Notes: a model not told the origin generated them from the letters alone. DNA of 64,000 nt from Temnopleurus reevesii (GCA_036244855.1 BQKZ01000582.1:48677-112676), one strand, 5' to 3'; positions 35,901 through 44,308 are shown, numbered from the stretch's first letter. Program-made: numbers and translations.

Positions 35901-38900
35901 TATTCAATCATGATAAATTTCCACATAAAAACTTTCCTCTATGTCAGATAATGCTATACTTCAAAGTATCAGTGTCAGAAGCCTACACTTATACCATTTT
36001 TCAATTCCTCATACATTTTAATGGCTCCGCCACCATAAGGTTTTGCTGGAGGCATTTCAATTGTCATCCAAATGCTGATGATTTTTCCTCTATTTATGTG
36101 TTAGTTTTATTTTATTTCATTTTTAACTTTTTTCACATGTTTTCTTGTTTTACAGGTCAAAATTGTGAAGAGGAGATTCCGAATTGCCAAGACGATCCAT
36201 GTCAGAATGGTGGGGTTTGTGCACCAAGCAATGGTGAATATTTCTGCAATTGCCCAACAGTAAGTTAACTTTTTGAAAGTCAAAGTAGTTTTCTCATGAT
36301 TTTGTGGGGGGTTTCTTTTTGGCTTTTCATTCTTTCCCTTTTAATTGATCTGTCTCTCACCTTCCCTAAGTCTCTCTCTTTTCTTATGTTGTTAAGTTTA
36401 TACCATTCTTGCTATATGATTTATAAGCATGGAATGGCTGATAATTTTCAACAGATTCTGTGATGCAAGTTCACATATGCGCTTAATAGTATTCTCCATT
36501 TATTCATGTTTTTTATGAGTCTGTTATATACTTGTGTCTTCGTTCACATTTTCATGTGTACTCGAGAAAATGTCTTGTACAGATCATAAAGTAAATTGTT
36601 TTGAGTTACTTTTTGTGTGCGCATAGAATGTCTGCTGAAAGATTTATGCATAATGTATGTCATGAATTATCAAATTGGTAATGCTGTTACTCATCATCAT
36701 TTTCTTTTTGCAGTATTACACTGGAGCTCAATGCGAGACCAGACTCACACCATGCGGCATCCTCCCCTGTCAGAACGAAGGGACTTGTGTGGAGTCAGAC
36801 CCTGACACCAATGGTTACACCTGCATCTGCCCATCAGGCGTCACCGGTCAAAACTGCGAGATTGACGCCAACGAGTGCGCCTCGTCGCCGTGCGTGAACG
36901 GCGGAACGTGCCTCGATGAGTACGGTCAATATCGATGCGACTGCCCGGCGACGTGGAACGGCCGCGAGTGCCAGCTTTTCGATCCGACGTTTGCTGGCGG
37001 TATTGGGATGAATCCAGAGTTGCCGGTTACGGATTCGCCTCCGACAACGCCGCAGGTCGTTTTGCCAACCGCCACTGAGCCATTGAGGTGCTCCACGGAA
37101 TGCCTCATGAGACAAGGGAACTCCATTTGTGATGTGAGTTTTTGTTTTTTATTTTCCTTTCTGCCCATGGTTGAATGATAAAGTAGAAGTGATAGTGGTG
37201 ATGATGATGATGATGATGATACTGATAGTGACGGTGACTGTTACCATGATGATGATGTTAATGGTGATGGTGTTAAATGTGTTTATGGTGGTCATGGGAA
37301 CAATGGTAATGATGCTGTCTTTGGTGATGATGAAAAGGGTGGCAATGATTACAATATAAATATTGATGAGAACCCATCATATGCAGAAAAACGTACCTTC
37401 ATTTTGATTCCACAATTTTCAAGAGAGTATCGCTTAAATCTTTTAAAATGAAGAATGATAAAAATGTTCAACCGATAGGTAAAATAAAACTGATGCCTTT
37501 GATTATCATTTTTATAAATAATAACTCTAACTTTTTCATATTCCCTAGCAGGAGCACTGCAACACTCACATATGTGGATGGGATGGCAAAGACTGTTCTC
37601 TCAACCTAGACCCATGGGAGAACTGCACCGCAGTCAACACTCTTTGCTGGAATCATTTCGGTGATGGTAACTGTGACAGGGAGTGCAACAACCAAGGGTG
37701 TCTCTTTGACGGCTTTGACTGCCAGGATCAGCAACCTGAGGAGTGCTTGTAAGTATATGTGATAGTGTGGCTCCAGTGTGAGTGCTGTATTGTGTTCTGA
37801 GTATGTTCCATGTGGTTGTTCAGTGGTTGCAGTTCAAATCCCACTGCTGCCACTAAATTAGCAACAAATAGATAAAGATAGGTCAAAAATCTTCTCAATC
37901 CTCCAATGTGAGATTTGAATTTTGTTTGGAGTAATTTCTGTCAGGTAGTTTAGTGGTTGTAGTTCAAATCCCACCGCTGCCACCCAATTAGCAATTGATA
38001 AAGATGGGACATTGATAATTATAAAGATATAGGACATCCAGATTTCCCTCAGATATGAGAAAACACTAAATTACATATTCTTTTTGCACCAGCATATCCT
38101 TCTGAATAAGATTCATGCATGTCTCATTTTTACCCTTCTGTACATCCTCCCACAGGGATGATGCCTTTTGCTTGGAGCGTTACGGGAACGGGTTCTGCGA
38201 CGAGCCATGCAACAACATCGGCTGCCTCTACGACGGACTGGACTGCGAGGAGAGCCCCGAGTTCGCCCACGGAGTCCTCATCGTCTACGTCATGATCCCC
38301 TACGAGGAGATGATCACCGTCAACCGCTCCCAGACCTTCCTCCAGGACATGAGCATCGTGCTCAACACTGTTGTCCTCTTCGCGCCAACCGCCGAAAACC
38401 AGAATAAGATCGAGCCATGGGAGAACGATCCCAGAGCGGTGCAATTTCCTGCCAAGCGTGATGTCCTCGCTGTGGACCGGAATGGAAGACTTAGTATTCA
38501 GAAGAGACAGGTTACCTCAAGTGAAGATGATGGGTAAGTGCATATTCTTCTATTACATCATGATTATTCATGTACATTATGTAATCATAATAAGAAGATG
38601 GACACCAGGTAGATATCTGTTTTACCAAAATTGTTATAATATGGCTGTTACTAAAGTTGAAGAATTTGCATCTAATCATATCATGATCACAAAGGATGTA
38701 GTTACAATTTCAGCATCATAGATTTTACAGACCTATTTTGAGGGTTTGTGGGACTGTTGCATAAAGGCACAGAATAATCTGTCATGTCATTCTCAGCTTA
38801 TGAATTTGTAAACATCTGCAGTGGTTTTCTCATACAACAATCAAACTTTCGCGCCATTTAAGGACATCAATTACATAACCATCACATGACTTCAAGTTCA

Positions 38901-41900
38901 TGTTATTCGATGTATGATTTTGAAGAAATAACACTGTTTCAAACTTTTCTCCCTATTTATAAACCCATAACAGGTCCAAAGCCTTCCTACTCCTGGAGAA
39001 TTCAAAGTGTCATGAGGAAAGGCCTGGCAGCTGCTTTGACAAGGCATCTGACGCAGCAGCGTTCCTCGCAGCGTTGGTCAAGGAACAACTCCTTCCTATC
39101 AGTCTACCAATCGCTGGGGTTGGAAGTGAAAGTAAGATGATAATAATGATAATATACAGCATTTAAACATGCCATCTCTCTAGTCACCTATTCAGAGGCG
39201 CGAGGAAACTTATAATTACCCGGCCATGGCATAGCTGCCAAGTTGGCGCTTTTGCATTTAAAGGAATAAATTCCTGCTGGTACCCTTTCACCTCACCTGG
39301 GTTGAGTGCAGCACAATATGGATAAATGTCTTGCAGAAGGAAACGGATGACATGGGTGAGATTCGAACCTACGACCCTCGGATTGAAAGGCGAGAGTCAG
39401 CACCACTACACCACAACACTTGTTAAGATGATTGAATTTTACTTTTCTTGTCAGACAATTCTCTGATTTTTTTAAACAAAATCTTTTCATCAATAAAATA
39501 CAATGAGTCATATTGAGCATCAAAATTTGTATACATCAAGTTGTGAAATTAACCGTCGATAATTATAAGTTTAGGAATATAAAGCTGACTTGTATATGTG
39601 GTCTGCCTTTTAATTGAACCACTGACAATTTTTAAATTTGTCCGATGTGGTAGTAAATGTACAATCATGCAAGCCTCGCATCTGCATCTCTTGTTATGAT
39701 GCTTGTTTTTAGATTTTGTCGTCAATTCTGCTAGAATAACAATAAATTGCCTCAGGATGTGAGAAATTTCTACCATTTACAATTATTTCTCTTTTTTCCA
39801 GCTGATTCTACGCCAGTTACACCAAGCATTAACGTCCTTATAGCCATTGGCATCATCGGTGCGTTTGTTCTGGCTGCCCTGTGTGTGATTGGAAGAAAGC
39901 GTCTGCGGACCAACGGGACATGGTTTCCGAGCAACTTTCAGATTTCTTCAAAGAAGTCTGAAACACAGAAAGTTCCAAGGTATGAGAAATGTTTTTTTTT
40001 CACAAAGATTTCTGTGTCGCTAAATTTAATGGAATGTTATATTTCAGAAAAATCTACCAAAGTGTGTCTTCATTGAGATGGTGTATAACAGATATCGTCA
40101 TGTAACATACATGTAACTGTTTATATAAGATATTAATCTGTGGATAAGTTTTTTTTTTGCCACGAGGCGATATTGGTAGTATCCAATAGCATCGCATTAT
40201 TCAGTGAAAACGTGGAAATGTGTCCTCAACATGTGAAATTGGTACAGTTTTTTTTAACTTTGAGGGTGTTGTTCGCTTTCATCTTTTCAGGGAATGTCCG
40301 ATCGGGAACGAGTCGCCTCCGTCCACCATCTGCTCCTCCATCGATAACGGTGAAGATGCCTTGAACGGTATCGAGTACCGTGCACCAAAACGACAGAGGG
40401 TAAGCTTTCCTCACAACAATCTTGTTACAGTCATCTGCAAACATTTTATCTGAGAATTACATAGTGTTTTGTCATTTCATTGTACTATAGCTTTAGACAT
40501 CATACAAAAATATGTTTGTTTGATCGATTACGTTTCATTTTATGGAAGAAGAATAGGTACAGTTGGTCAGAAAATTGTCCGAATTTTCAGAAATTGTTTC
40601 CCTATGGCTTACATTTTTATGGAAGATATAAAATAATTCTGAAGACGTTAATAGTTTTTGTTGTAGAATTCTTTAAAAGCATAAGGATTGCATATATTTC
40701 ACAACGTCACTATTACCTTTTGAGAATGGATACAATAACGTATTGAAAATGACAAGCAGTTTGTGGCAGTTTACTTGCTTACCTGGTTGCCAAATTATTT
40801 CTAAGCAATGAAGTATATCTTCTCCCTCTTTTATTCAGATCTCCCAGCACAGCCCAACGAACACCCTATACGGGCACACGACTCTTGAAATGGACACGCC
40901 CTGGACAACCCAGATGAGCAACGGCCTGCCGCACCCCTCCATGACCCTCTCCCCACCCCGAGACCAAGAGCCGACCCTAATCACCAACAAGGGTCCCGAC
41001 GGCCTCACTCCCATCATGCTCTCCGTCATGCGCTTCACGCAGCTGAACAGCGACCACGAAGAGGAGGAAAACGCCCACTTCATCGAGAACCTGATCAACC
41101 AGGGAGCGGATATTAATGGCCGAACGGAGACGAGGGGCGAGACGGCCCTCCATCTGGCCGCGAGGTATAACTTACCGGTTGCTGCTCGGAAGCTGTTGGA
41201 GTACTCTGTCAACACCAACGCAGAGGACAAGATGGGCGAGACACCGCTTCATGCTGCTGTTCGTGCTGATGCAATTGAAGTATTTAGGGTGAGCTTACAC
41301 TTATTTTCTTTGCAAGGCTTTATATGAGTATTTCATGAATTAGGGGATGGTGCTAGAAAGATGCGATTGAGTACAATTTCAGATGATCAGGCTTTGTATA
41401 AGTATCTCATGGATTAGGGCATGTTGCTAGAAAGTTGCAATTGAGTAAAATTGCAGATAATCAGGCTTTATATGAGTATCACATGGATTAGGGGATGCTG
41501 AACTCTTTGTTCAATTAACTGTTAACTGAACAAAGAGTTGTGTTGAATCGTGTAAGATCGGGGTTCTATGTGACTGGGGCCTTAAATTGTAGTCCCTGCA
41601 TCCATGTTAATCAATCCTTTCTATCGTCATTGTTACCAACACAGCTTCTGATCCAGAACCGATCAACTCACATTGATGCCAAGACCAAGGCAGGATTCAC
41701 ACCGATGATAATCGCAGTCAGGCTCATGGTGGAGAATATGGTGGAGGAACTGGATATGGCGGGTGCGGACATTGCTGCAACAGACAATGATGGTGAGATA
41801 ATACTGCTAAAATACTGAAATGCTTACTGTACCGCATACCAGAATATTCGTTGGGAATAAATGCTAGGCTTGCTATCACAAATACTGTGTGTGTGGTAAG

Positions 41901-44308
41901 AGAGCAGCCAATATTGGGCATGTTTACATAGAATGTGTGTACTCAGATAGATTATAAAGGAAAATAAATTGTCACTGATTTGAAAAATAAGATTTTTAAA
42001 ATAAGATGTTTAACTTAATAATAGCATTGAGGAACAAGAATCTTTTTGATGTTATTGGAAAATCTGAGATGTTTGAAATTATTTTTTAGACTTCATTCAA
42101 AATTAGATCTGATGTGTTTTTACAACCTTACAATTTAGCCACAAGAATTCTTTGTGTGATTAAATGCATTATCCTAATTATAATATTTATATCATTCCAA
42201 TCCACAGGACGATCTGCACTCATGTGGGCAGCGGCGCTAAACAATGTTCCTGCTCTCGAGTTTCTCATCAAGAAAGGCTCGAACAAGGATCTCCAAGACA
42301 ACCAGGTATGCTTTCAAGATTTTTTTCTGCAAAATTGCCAAATAGTTTTGATGTGATGCCTGCCTTCTAAAATGTGCAAAAGGATAGAAATAATTAAATG
42401 CGGACCACCAACAGCTGAACCAAATAGTTTCTCACATTAGAAAGCATGATAACAATTATATAACCATCTGCATTATCTCATGAAGAAATATTTGGTTCAG
42501 CTGTTTTGTAATTGGCATTTTAAATGTATTTCCTGATGAATATTGTGGACGGTGGGAATACTGTAGTGTGATGTGATTATGCAAATATGACTGTCAATGA
42601 ACTGAAGATCCTAGGGCTTTATCATAATTATTGATGTATTTGTATAAAAACAAAATAATATTTGAAAGTTCTGAAGTAAGTGTTGTCGTGGTTAGAAAAA
42701 GAACAGTATTTTATTCATGTGTTTATTTTATGTGTCTTGGAATTCTATTATTTCTTTCCTTTTCACAAATGAATGCAACATTATTTTTAGGAATCGTCAT
42801 TTATGATTTCTCATATTCTTTTTCTCCCTTGTGCGTAGGAACAAACACCCCTATTTCTGGCTGCTAAGGAGTGCCATATGGAGGCCGTCAAAATGCTTCT
42901 TGATCACGGAGCTAACCGAGAGATCACTGATCATCTGGACATGTCTCCGCGAGAGATCGCTAACAGGATGTGCCATCACCGTCTTGTCCATCTTCTTGAT
43001 ACGTACAGCATGATGAGCCCCGCCCTCACCCCCAACAGTCATGTCACGAGCCCCATGGACATGCACAATGGAGAGCTGGTCGCGAGCGGATACTCCAACG
43101 GTGCCAAGCCGAAGAAGAAGCGAGGCGCGAAGAACGGAGATGTCCGGGAGCGCGGGAAGGAAAAACGCGGTAAGGGCAAGAAACGACCCAATTCCGACGA
43201 GAGTCTTCCACCGCCTGTGCCGTCACCGCCAGAATCGGTGGAGTCGCCGCCGGGTTTTAATAGAACTCCGCCTCCGGGCGCGATGTATTCGTTGCCTGCG
43301 ACGACGCAGAATATGATGATCCCGCAGGATCATTATCAGTTGAAGCCGGTCGGGAGACAGCAAGCGCAGGGTCCTCATGTTGTGGATATGCACCCGGGTA
43401 CGATCATGAATGGGCGGTTGTATAATAACCCGAGTCCTGCGAAGGGGGCTGTGGGCGGAGAAAAGATGTCCATGGATATTCCGAGAGGTTCCGATCTAGT
43501 CGCGCCAACCGTTTGGCAGGAGAGGCAGACCATTCAGCACAACCATATGCCAATGCATGTGCCCGACTCGCAAGCGCAGGTCATGGTCCCAGGCAACACG
43601 GCACAGTCAATGGGAATGATGAGACAAGCTCCCAGCACACAAGCTCTTCAGACGACCATGAGCCCCGAGGCTCGTGATTCCAGCCCCAAACCCTGCATGG
43701 TCCCCAGTCCCGCCCTCTCCAGCCAATACATCGCCTCCAGTCCCAACCTCCCTGTTACAACCAGCCAGCAAGCAACTCACTACTCCATCGCGAACAACCC
43801 CATGTACGCCGGCAGCCCGCACCAAGGCAAAGTGCCACAGCAGATGCATCCTATGTATCAAAACCATAACGGGATGAACCCCAGTATCAGTGAACTGCCA
43901 AACGGTCATCCCAACTCGCCAGAAAACTGCATGCAGGAATACCTCCTCAGAGAGAACGAACTCTTGAATCCTGCAAAATATCTGGTGAATGGCAACAAGT
44001 TGCCGAACGGACACCACATAGATATCATGTCGGACTCTACCACCTACAACATGGCCACTCATCTTCGGGACCACTCCTTCCCTACGCCTTCCCCGGAATC
44101 CCCGGGAAAGTGGTCAAACCCGTCTCCGACTTCGGCGTCGGACTGGTCGGGTTCGGAAGCCATATCCAGTCCGCCGGTGCCTCCAAATCAACAACAGATG
44201 AACAGTCAAGAGTTACATAATGGACACGGACACACGTTAATCAATGGACATGATATGACGATCGGCATGACGTTACAAGGGAGCTGCACCGAAGTAGCGT
44301 ACATCTAA
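23656..44308 (+). CDS. Notch: Notch receptor (28 exons, N-terminus missing)
   Basis: Single-pass receptor for Delta/Serrate ligands. It is cleaved at the membrane and its intracellular part then acts in the nucleus with CSL/Su(H). Joining 28 exons with consensus splice sites gives 7369 nt, frame-consistent throughout, about 2455 codons after one leading base. Visible order: end of EGF1, EGF2 to EGF35, LNR1-3, heterodimerisation domain, one transmembrane helix, RAM W-F-P motif, ankyrin repeats, a lysine/arginine-rich NLS-like segment, and a PEST tail with a TPSPES phosphodegron. Exon phases and several intron positions match vertebrate NOTCH genes, for example the intron inside EGF11. The signal peptide and most of EGF1 are absent. 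Oddities: an in-frame TGA at 26545-26547 in place of a conserved Cys codon, one EGF fewer than the usual 36, and two intronic exon relics. The family assignment is secure; the species is inferred as a sea urchin. Confidence 0.96.
24481..24582 (+). CDS. Notch: Notch exon b: EGF4
   Basis: Acceptor CATCTGTAG, donor G|GTGAGA, phase 1 at both ends. Encodes one EGF module with [12 protein letters not shown]. Confidence 0.93.
25041..25283 (+). CDS. Notch: Notch exon c: EGF5 and EGF6
   Basis: Acceptor ATCCGATAG, donor G|GTGAGT. EGF5 is calcium-binding type (NDINEC); EGF6 starts YEPCSPDPC, matching EGF6 of other Notch proteins. Confidence 0.93.
25821..25943 (+). CDS. Notch: Notch exon d: EGF7
   Basis: Acceptor TATTACAG, donor G|GTAAGC. 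One EGF module ([15 protein letters not shown]). Confidence 0.93.
26477..26707 (+). CDS. Notch: Notch exon e: EGF8 and EGF9, with in-frame TGA
   Basis: Acceptor TTTCAG, donor G|GTAAGA, 231 nt, phase 1 at both ends. EGF8 begins [13 protein letters not shown] and reads FNGAT, then TGA (26545-26547) exactly where the third EGF cysteine should be. The same frame continues open through the rest of EGF8 and EGF9 (DDCNPNPC) to the donor. Frame and length are intact, so this is a point change at a Cys codon (TGC or TGT to TGA), or a base error. EGF8 takes part in ligand selectivity in other Notch proteins. Confidence 0.92.
27246..27407 (+). CDS. Notch: Notch exon f: EGF10 and start of EGF11
   Basis: Acceptor ATCCACAG, donor A|GTATGA. 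EGF10 matches the NOTCH pattern EDACISNPC. The exon ends after [10 protein letters not shown], inside EGF11, at the same place as the vertebrate intron. Confidence 0.92.
   Translation, partial: VYFATWKMHASVTPATTQQCVQHPLKMGHTCAPAQRAIRDTTAPWTSMNAASV
27422..27530. repeat. Two-copy tandem repeat in Notch intron
   Basis: The block GTTTTCTCCTCAATAATGCA starts at 27422 and again at 27477, with similar sequence following each copy. The unit is about 55 bp. Confidence 0.8.
27621..27962. mobile_element. Foldback element with about 65-bp inverted arms in Notch intron
   Basis: The left arm (from AATTTGATTGAAAATACACC) is mirrored by the right arm ending GGTGTATTTTCAATCAAATT. The pairing continues through ATGCATAATC, GTGTTGGCATCT and the GGTTTA segment. 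The centre is about 190 bp of unrelated AT-rich DNA. No coding capacity, so probably a non-autonomous foldback transposon. Confidence 0.8.
28224..28406 (+). CDS. Notch: Notch exon g: end of EGF11 and EGF12
   Basis: Acceptor CATCTACAG, donor G|GTATCT. Completes EGF11 (ICGPEGRC) and encodes calcium-binding EGF12 ([16 protein letters not shown]). EGF11-12 form the core ligand-binding site in characterised Notch proteins. The NGGTC segment of EGF12 keeps the O-fucose threonine consensus. Confidence 0.93.
28831..29058 (+). CDS. Notch: Notch exon h: two EGF repeats (13th and 14th counted)
   Basis: Acceptor CATTCCAG, donor G|GTGAGA. The first module is [10 protein letters not shown]; the second begins [10 protein letters not shown], with Met inside the usual D-x-D/N-E-C calcium motif. 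Confidence 0.93.
29166..29189. repeat. Poly-C followed by poly-A
   Basis: Homopolymer C run directly followed by an A run in a Notch intron. Confidence 0.85.
29574..29696 (+). CDS. Notch: Notch exon i: EGF repeat aligning with canonical EGF16
   Basis: Acceptor CTCTGCAG, donor G|GTTAGT. One module ([15 protein letters not shown]) ending CPTGTTG, which aligns with canonical EGF16. It is only the 15th repeat counted in this gene. Confidence 0.92.
30101..30790 (+). CDS. Notch: Notch exon j: six EGF repeats (canonical 17-22)
   Basis: Acceptor TTTTCCAG, donor G|GTAAAT, 690 nt, the largest EGF exon. Six modules start NIDDC, DINEC, DINEC, DFDEC, NIDDC and ERSPC. The second carries the FGYHDP motif diagnostic of canonical EGF18, which fixes the register. 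The long minus-strand open frame here is a shadow. Confidence 0.95.
31207..31359 (+). CDS. Notch: Notch exon k: canonical EGF23 and start of EGF24
   Basis: Acceptor TTTTACTAG, donor G|GTAAGT. EGF23 is [16 protein letters not shown]; the exon ends within EGF24 after NINECAS. Confidence 0.92.
32114..32342 (+). CDS. Notch: Notch exon l: EGF24, EGF25, start of EGF26
   Basis: Acceptor CATAAATAG (purine-rich, weak), donor AG|GTAAGA. Completes EGF24 (GPCTNGGTC), encodes EGF25 ([10 protein letters not shown]) and opens EGF26 (DQDCTE). Ends in phase 2. Confidence 0.9.
32587..32611 (+). pseudogene. Relic of the start of Notch exon m, in the intron
   Basis: AG plus 23 nt duplicate the acceptor end and first bases of the exon that begins at 32679. 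The three differences are all synonymous third positions (Cys, Tyr and Gly codons). The match stops after GGTACTT. The frame then continues about 13 codons to a TAA, so inclusion would truncate the protein. Confidence 0.75.
32679..32880 (+). CDS. Notch: Notch exon m: EGF26 and EGF27
   Basis: Acceptor CTGTTTCAG, donor GAG|GTAAGA. The junction makes [12 protein letters not shown], the signature of canonical EGF26. EGF27 is INECDSDPC. Ends in phase 0. Confidence 0.93.
33241..33400 (+). CDS. Notch: Notch exon n: EGF28 and start of EGF29
   Basis: Acceptor TTTTTTGCAG, donor A|GTAAGT. HVVDWC and [10 protein letters not shown] are characteristic of Notch EGF28 and EGF29. Confidence 0.93.
33946..34092 (+). 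CDS. Notch: Notch exon o: EGF29 and start of EGF30
   Basis: Acceptor CTCTTTCAG, donor G|GTAAGT. Completes EGF29 (ELCLNGGTC) and opens EGF30 ([13 protein letters not shown]). Confidence 0.93.
34682..34855 (+). CDS. Notch: Notch exon p: end of EGF30 and EGF31
   Basis: Acceptor TTATCCCAG, donor G|GTAATG. EGF31 is [16 protein letters not shown] and ends CPAGTQG, as in canonical EGF31. Confidence 0.93.
34885..35440. repeat. ACATAYACCTAT-type degenerate microsatellite field
   Basis: The intron is filled with variants of CACACATACCTATAC and CCCATAC on both sides of a decayed exon copy at 35279-35375. Reading frames here are compositional. Confidence 0.8.
35279..35375 (+). pseudogene. Decayed copy of the EGF31 part of Notch exon p
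   Basis: Aligns with the 3' half of exon p from GAGTG(C)TACTCCTTCC through ATGATCAAC to CCCTGCTGGAACACAAG. It has internal deletions and an in-frame TAG, and the donor GGTAAT has become ATAATT. A dead partial exon duplication, same orientation, about 510 bp downstream of its source. Confidence 0.85.
35484..35717 (+). CDS. Notch: Notch exon q: canonical EGF32 and EGF33
   Basis: Acceptor TGTCCTAAAG, donor G|GTGAGG. EGF32 is [19 protein letters not shown]33 has the extended [18 protein letters not shown] pattern of canonical EGF33. Confidence 0.93.
36156..36259 (+). CDS. Notch: Notch exon r: canonical EGF34
   Basis: Acceptor GTTTTACAG, donor ACA|GTAAGT, ends phase 0. One module, [14 protein letters not shown]. 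Confidence 0.92.
36714..37133 (+). CDS. Notch: Notch exon s: canonical EGF35, EGF36 and start of LNR1
   Basis: Acceptor TTTTTGCAG, donor GAT|GTGAGT. Last two EGF modules ([19 protein letters not shown]), a threonine/proline-rich linker, then the first three cysteines of LNR1 (RCSTEC, SIC). Confidence 0.94.
37196..37345. repeat. GAT-rich microsatellite in Notch intron
   Basis: GATGATGAT followed by degenerate GGTGATGATG and GTTAATGGTG repeats. The methionine/valine-rich open frame is compositional. Confidence 0.85.
37552..37748 (+). CDS. Notch: Notch exon t: LNR1 end, LNR2, LNR3 start
   Basis: Tandem acceptor TAGCAG: use of the second AG (exon from 37552) gives the canonical C-x3-C spacing in LNR1, while the first AG (exon from 37549) adds one Gln. 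Donor TT|GTAAGT. LNR2 reads [17 protein letters not shown] modules cap the protease-sensitive site and keep Notch off without ligand. Confidence 0.93.
37811..38015 (+). mobile_element. Two tandem tRNA-like SINE head fragments
   Basis: Two similar segments each contain TTCAGTGGTTG or TTTAGTGGTTG (A-box-like) and GTTCAAATCCCAC (B-box-like), followed by GCTGCCAC and AATTAGCAA. A third partial copy of the 3' part lies at about 28750-28800. Confidence 0.55.
38156..38533 (+). CDS. Notch: Notch exon u: LNR3, NOD domain, S1 region
   Basis: Acceptor CTCCCACAG, donor GG|GTAAGT. Completes LNR3 ([14 protein letters not shown]), then NOD ([14 protein letters not shown]) and a loop with a dibasic KR at 38502-38507 where furin cleavage (S1) would be expected. 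Codon third positions are strongly G/C. Confidence 0.95.
38974..39131 (+). CDS. Notch: Notch exon v: NODP / heterodimerisation domain C-terminal half
   Basis: Acceptor CATAACAG, donor A|GTAAGA. Contains [13 protein letters not shown] and [15 protein letters not shown], which match the NODP fold. The region near LPIAGVGSE corresponds to the S2 metalloprotease site. Confidence 0.93.
39136..39424 (-). mobile_element. tRNA-derived SINE, near full length
   Basis: Read on the minus strand it starts with a tRNA-like head: GTGGTGTAGTGGTGCTGAC (A box) and AGGTTCGAATCTC (B box). An unrelated body follows (CCAGGTGAGGTGAAAGGGTACC) and then a TATTATCATTATTATC tail. This is the best copy in the window; fragments of the same family lie at 51305, 52738, 60650 and 61795. 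Confidence 0.8.
39802..39979 (+). CDS. Notch: Notch exon w: transmembrane helix, S3 site, RAM motif
   Basis: Acceptor TTTTTTCCAG, donor AG|GTATGA. A helix of about 19 residues (39834-39890; [17 protein letters not shown]) is followed by the stop-transfer RKR. The Val at 39885 is where gamma-secretase S3 cleavage would be expected. Downstream, TWFPSNF (39918-39938) matches the CSL-binding W-x-P core of RAM. Confidence 0.95.
40291..40399 (+). CDS. Notch: Notch exon x: RAM-ankyrin linker
   Basis: Acceptor ATCTTTTCAG, donor AGG|GTAAGC. Polar linker ending in a short basic stretch (APKRQR), similar in place to the first NLS of vertebrate Notch. Confidence 0.9.
40839..41288 (+). CDS. Notch: Notch exon y: linker, ankyrin repeats 1 to 3 (start)
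   Basis: Acceptor TTTATTCAG, donor AGG|GTGAGC. Contains [13 protein letters not shown], an acidic HEEEEN insert, [12 protein letters not shown] and [12 protein letters not shown]: ankyrin repeats that bind CSL and Mastermind. Confidence 0.95.
41316..41500. repeat. 74-bp tandem repeat just after ankyrin exon
   Basis: GGCTTTATATGAGTAT recurs at 41316, 41390 and 41464 with the intervening GGATTAGGG and GCTAGAAAG blocks: 2.5 copies of a 74-bp unit. Confidence 0.85.
41645..41792 (+). CDS. Notch: Notch exon z: ankyrin repeat
   Basis: Acceptor CAACACAG, donor [27 protein letters not shown] and [12 protein letters not shown] match the Notch ankyrin series. Confidence 0.94.
42208..42305 (+). CDS. 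Notch: Notch exon aa: ankyrin repeat
   Basis: Acceptor AATCCACAG, donor [29 protein letters not shown] then [12 protein letters not shown]; same exon limits as in vertebrate NOTCH genes. Confidence 0.94.
42409..42515. mobile_element. Foldback element (CAGCTGAACCAAATA family), copy 2
   Basis: AACAGCTGAACCAAATAG at the left is mirrored by TATTTGGTTCAGCTGTT at the right, about 100 bp apart, giving a near-perfect hairpin. Related to 21796-21905. Confidence 0.75.
42839..44308 (+). CDS. Notch: Notch terminal exon ab: last ankyrin repeats, NLS, PEST
   Basis: Acceptor TTGTGCGTAG; stop TAA at 44306-44308. Begins [20 protein letters not shown] and completes the ankyrin domain ([10 protein letters not shown]). 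Then come a dense basic segment ([11 protein letters not shown] to GKGKKRP, about 43108-43190), a long Pro/Ser/Gln/Met-rich transactivation-like region, and a tail with TPSPES (44084-44101) followed by [21 protein letters not shown] matches the Fbw7 phosphodegron of vertebrate NOTCH1, so turnover of the intracellular domain probably uses the same signal. Confidence 0.96.
   Translation, partial: EQTPLFLAAKECHMEAVKMLLDHGANREITDHLDMSPREIANRMCHHRLVHLLDTYSMMSPALTPNSHVTSPMDMHNGELVASGYSNGAKPKKKRGAKNGDVRERGKEKRGKGKKRPNSDESLPPPVPSPPESVESPPGFNRTPPPGAMYSLPATTQNMMIPQDHYQLKPVGRQQAQGPHVVDMHPGTIMNGRLYNNPSPAKGAVGGEKMSMDIPRGSDLVAPTVWQERQTIQHNHMPMHVPDSQAQVMVPGNTAQSMGMMRQAPSTQALQTTMSPEARDSSPKPCMVPSPALSSQYIASSPNLPVTTSQQATHYSIANNPMYAGSPHQGKVPQQMHPMYQNHNGMNPSISELPNGHPNSPENCMQEYLLRENELLNPAKYLVNGNKLPNGHHIDIMSDSTTYNMATHLRDHSFPTPSPESPGKWSNPSPTSASDWSGSEAISSPPVPPNQQQMNSQELHNGHGHTLINGHDMTIGMTLQGSCTEVAYI

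Noticed and set aside
38130..38444. 104-codon minus-strand ORF
   Set aside because: Antisense shadow of the LNR3/NOD exon.
43607..44074. 155-codon minus-strand ORF
   Set aside because: Antisense shadow of the Notch C-terminal tail with strong codon bias.
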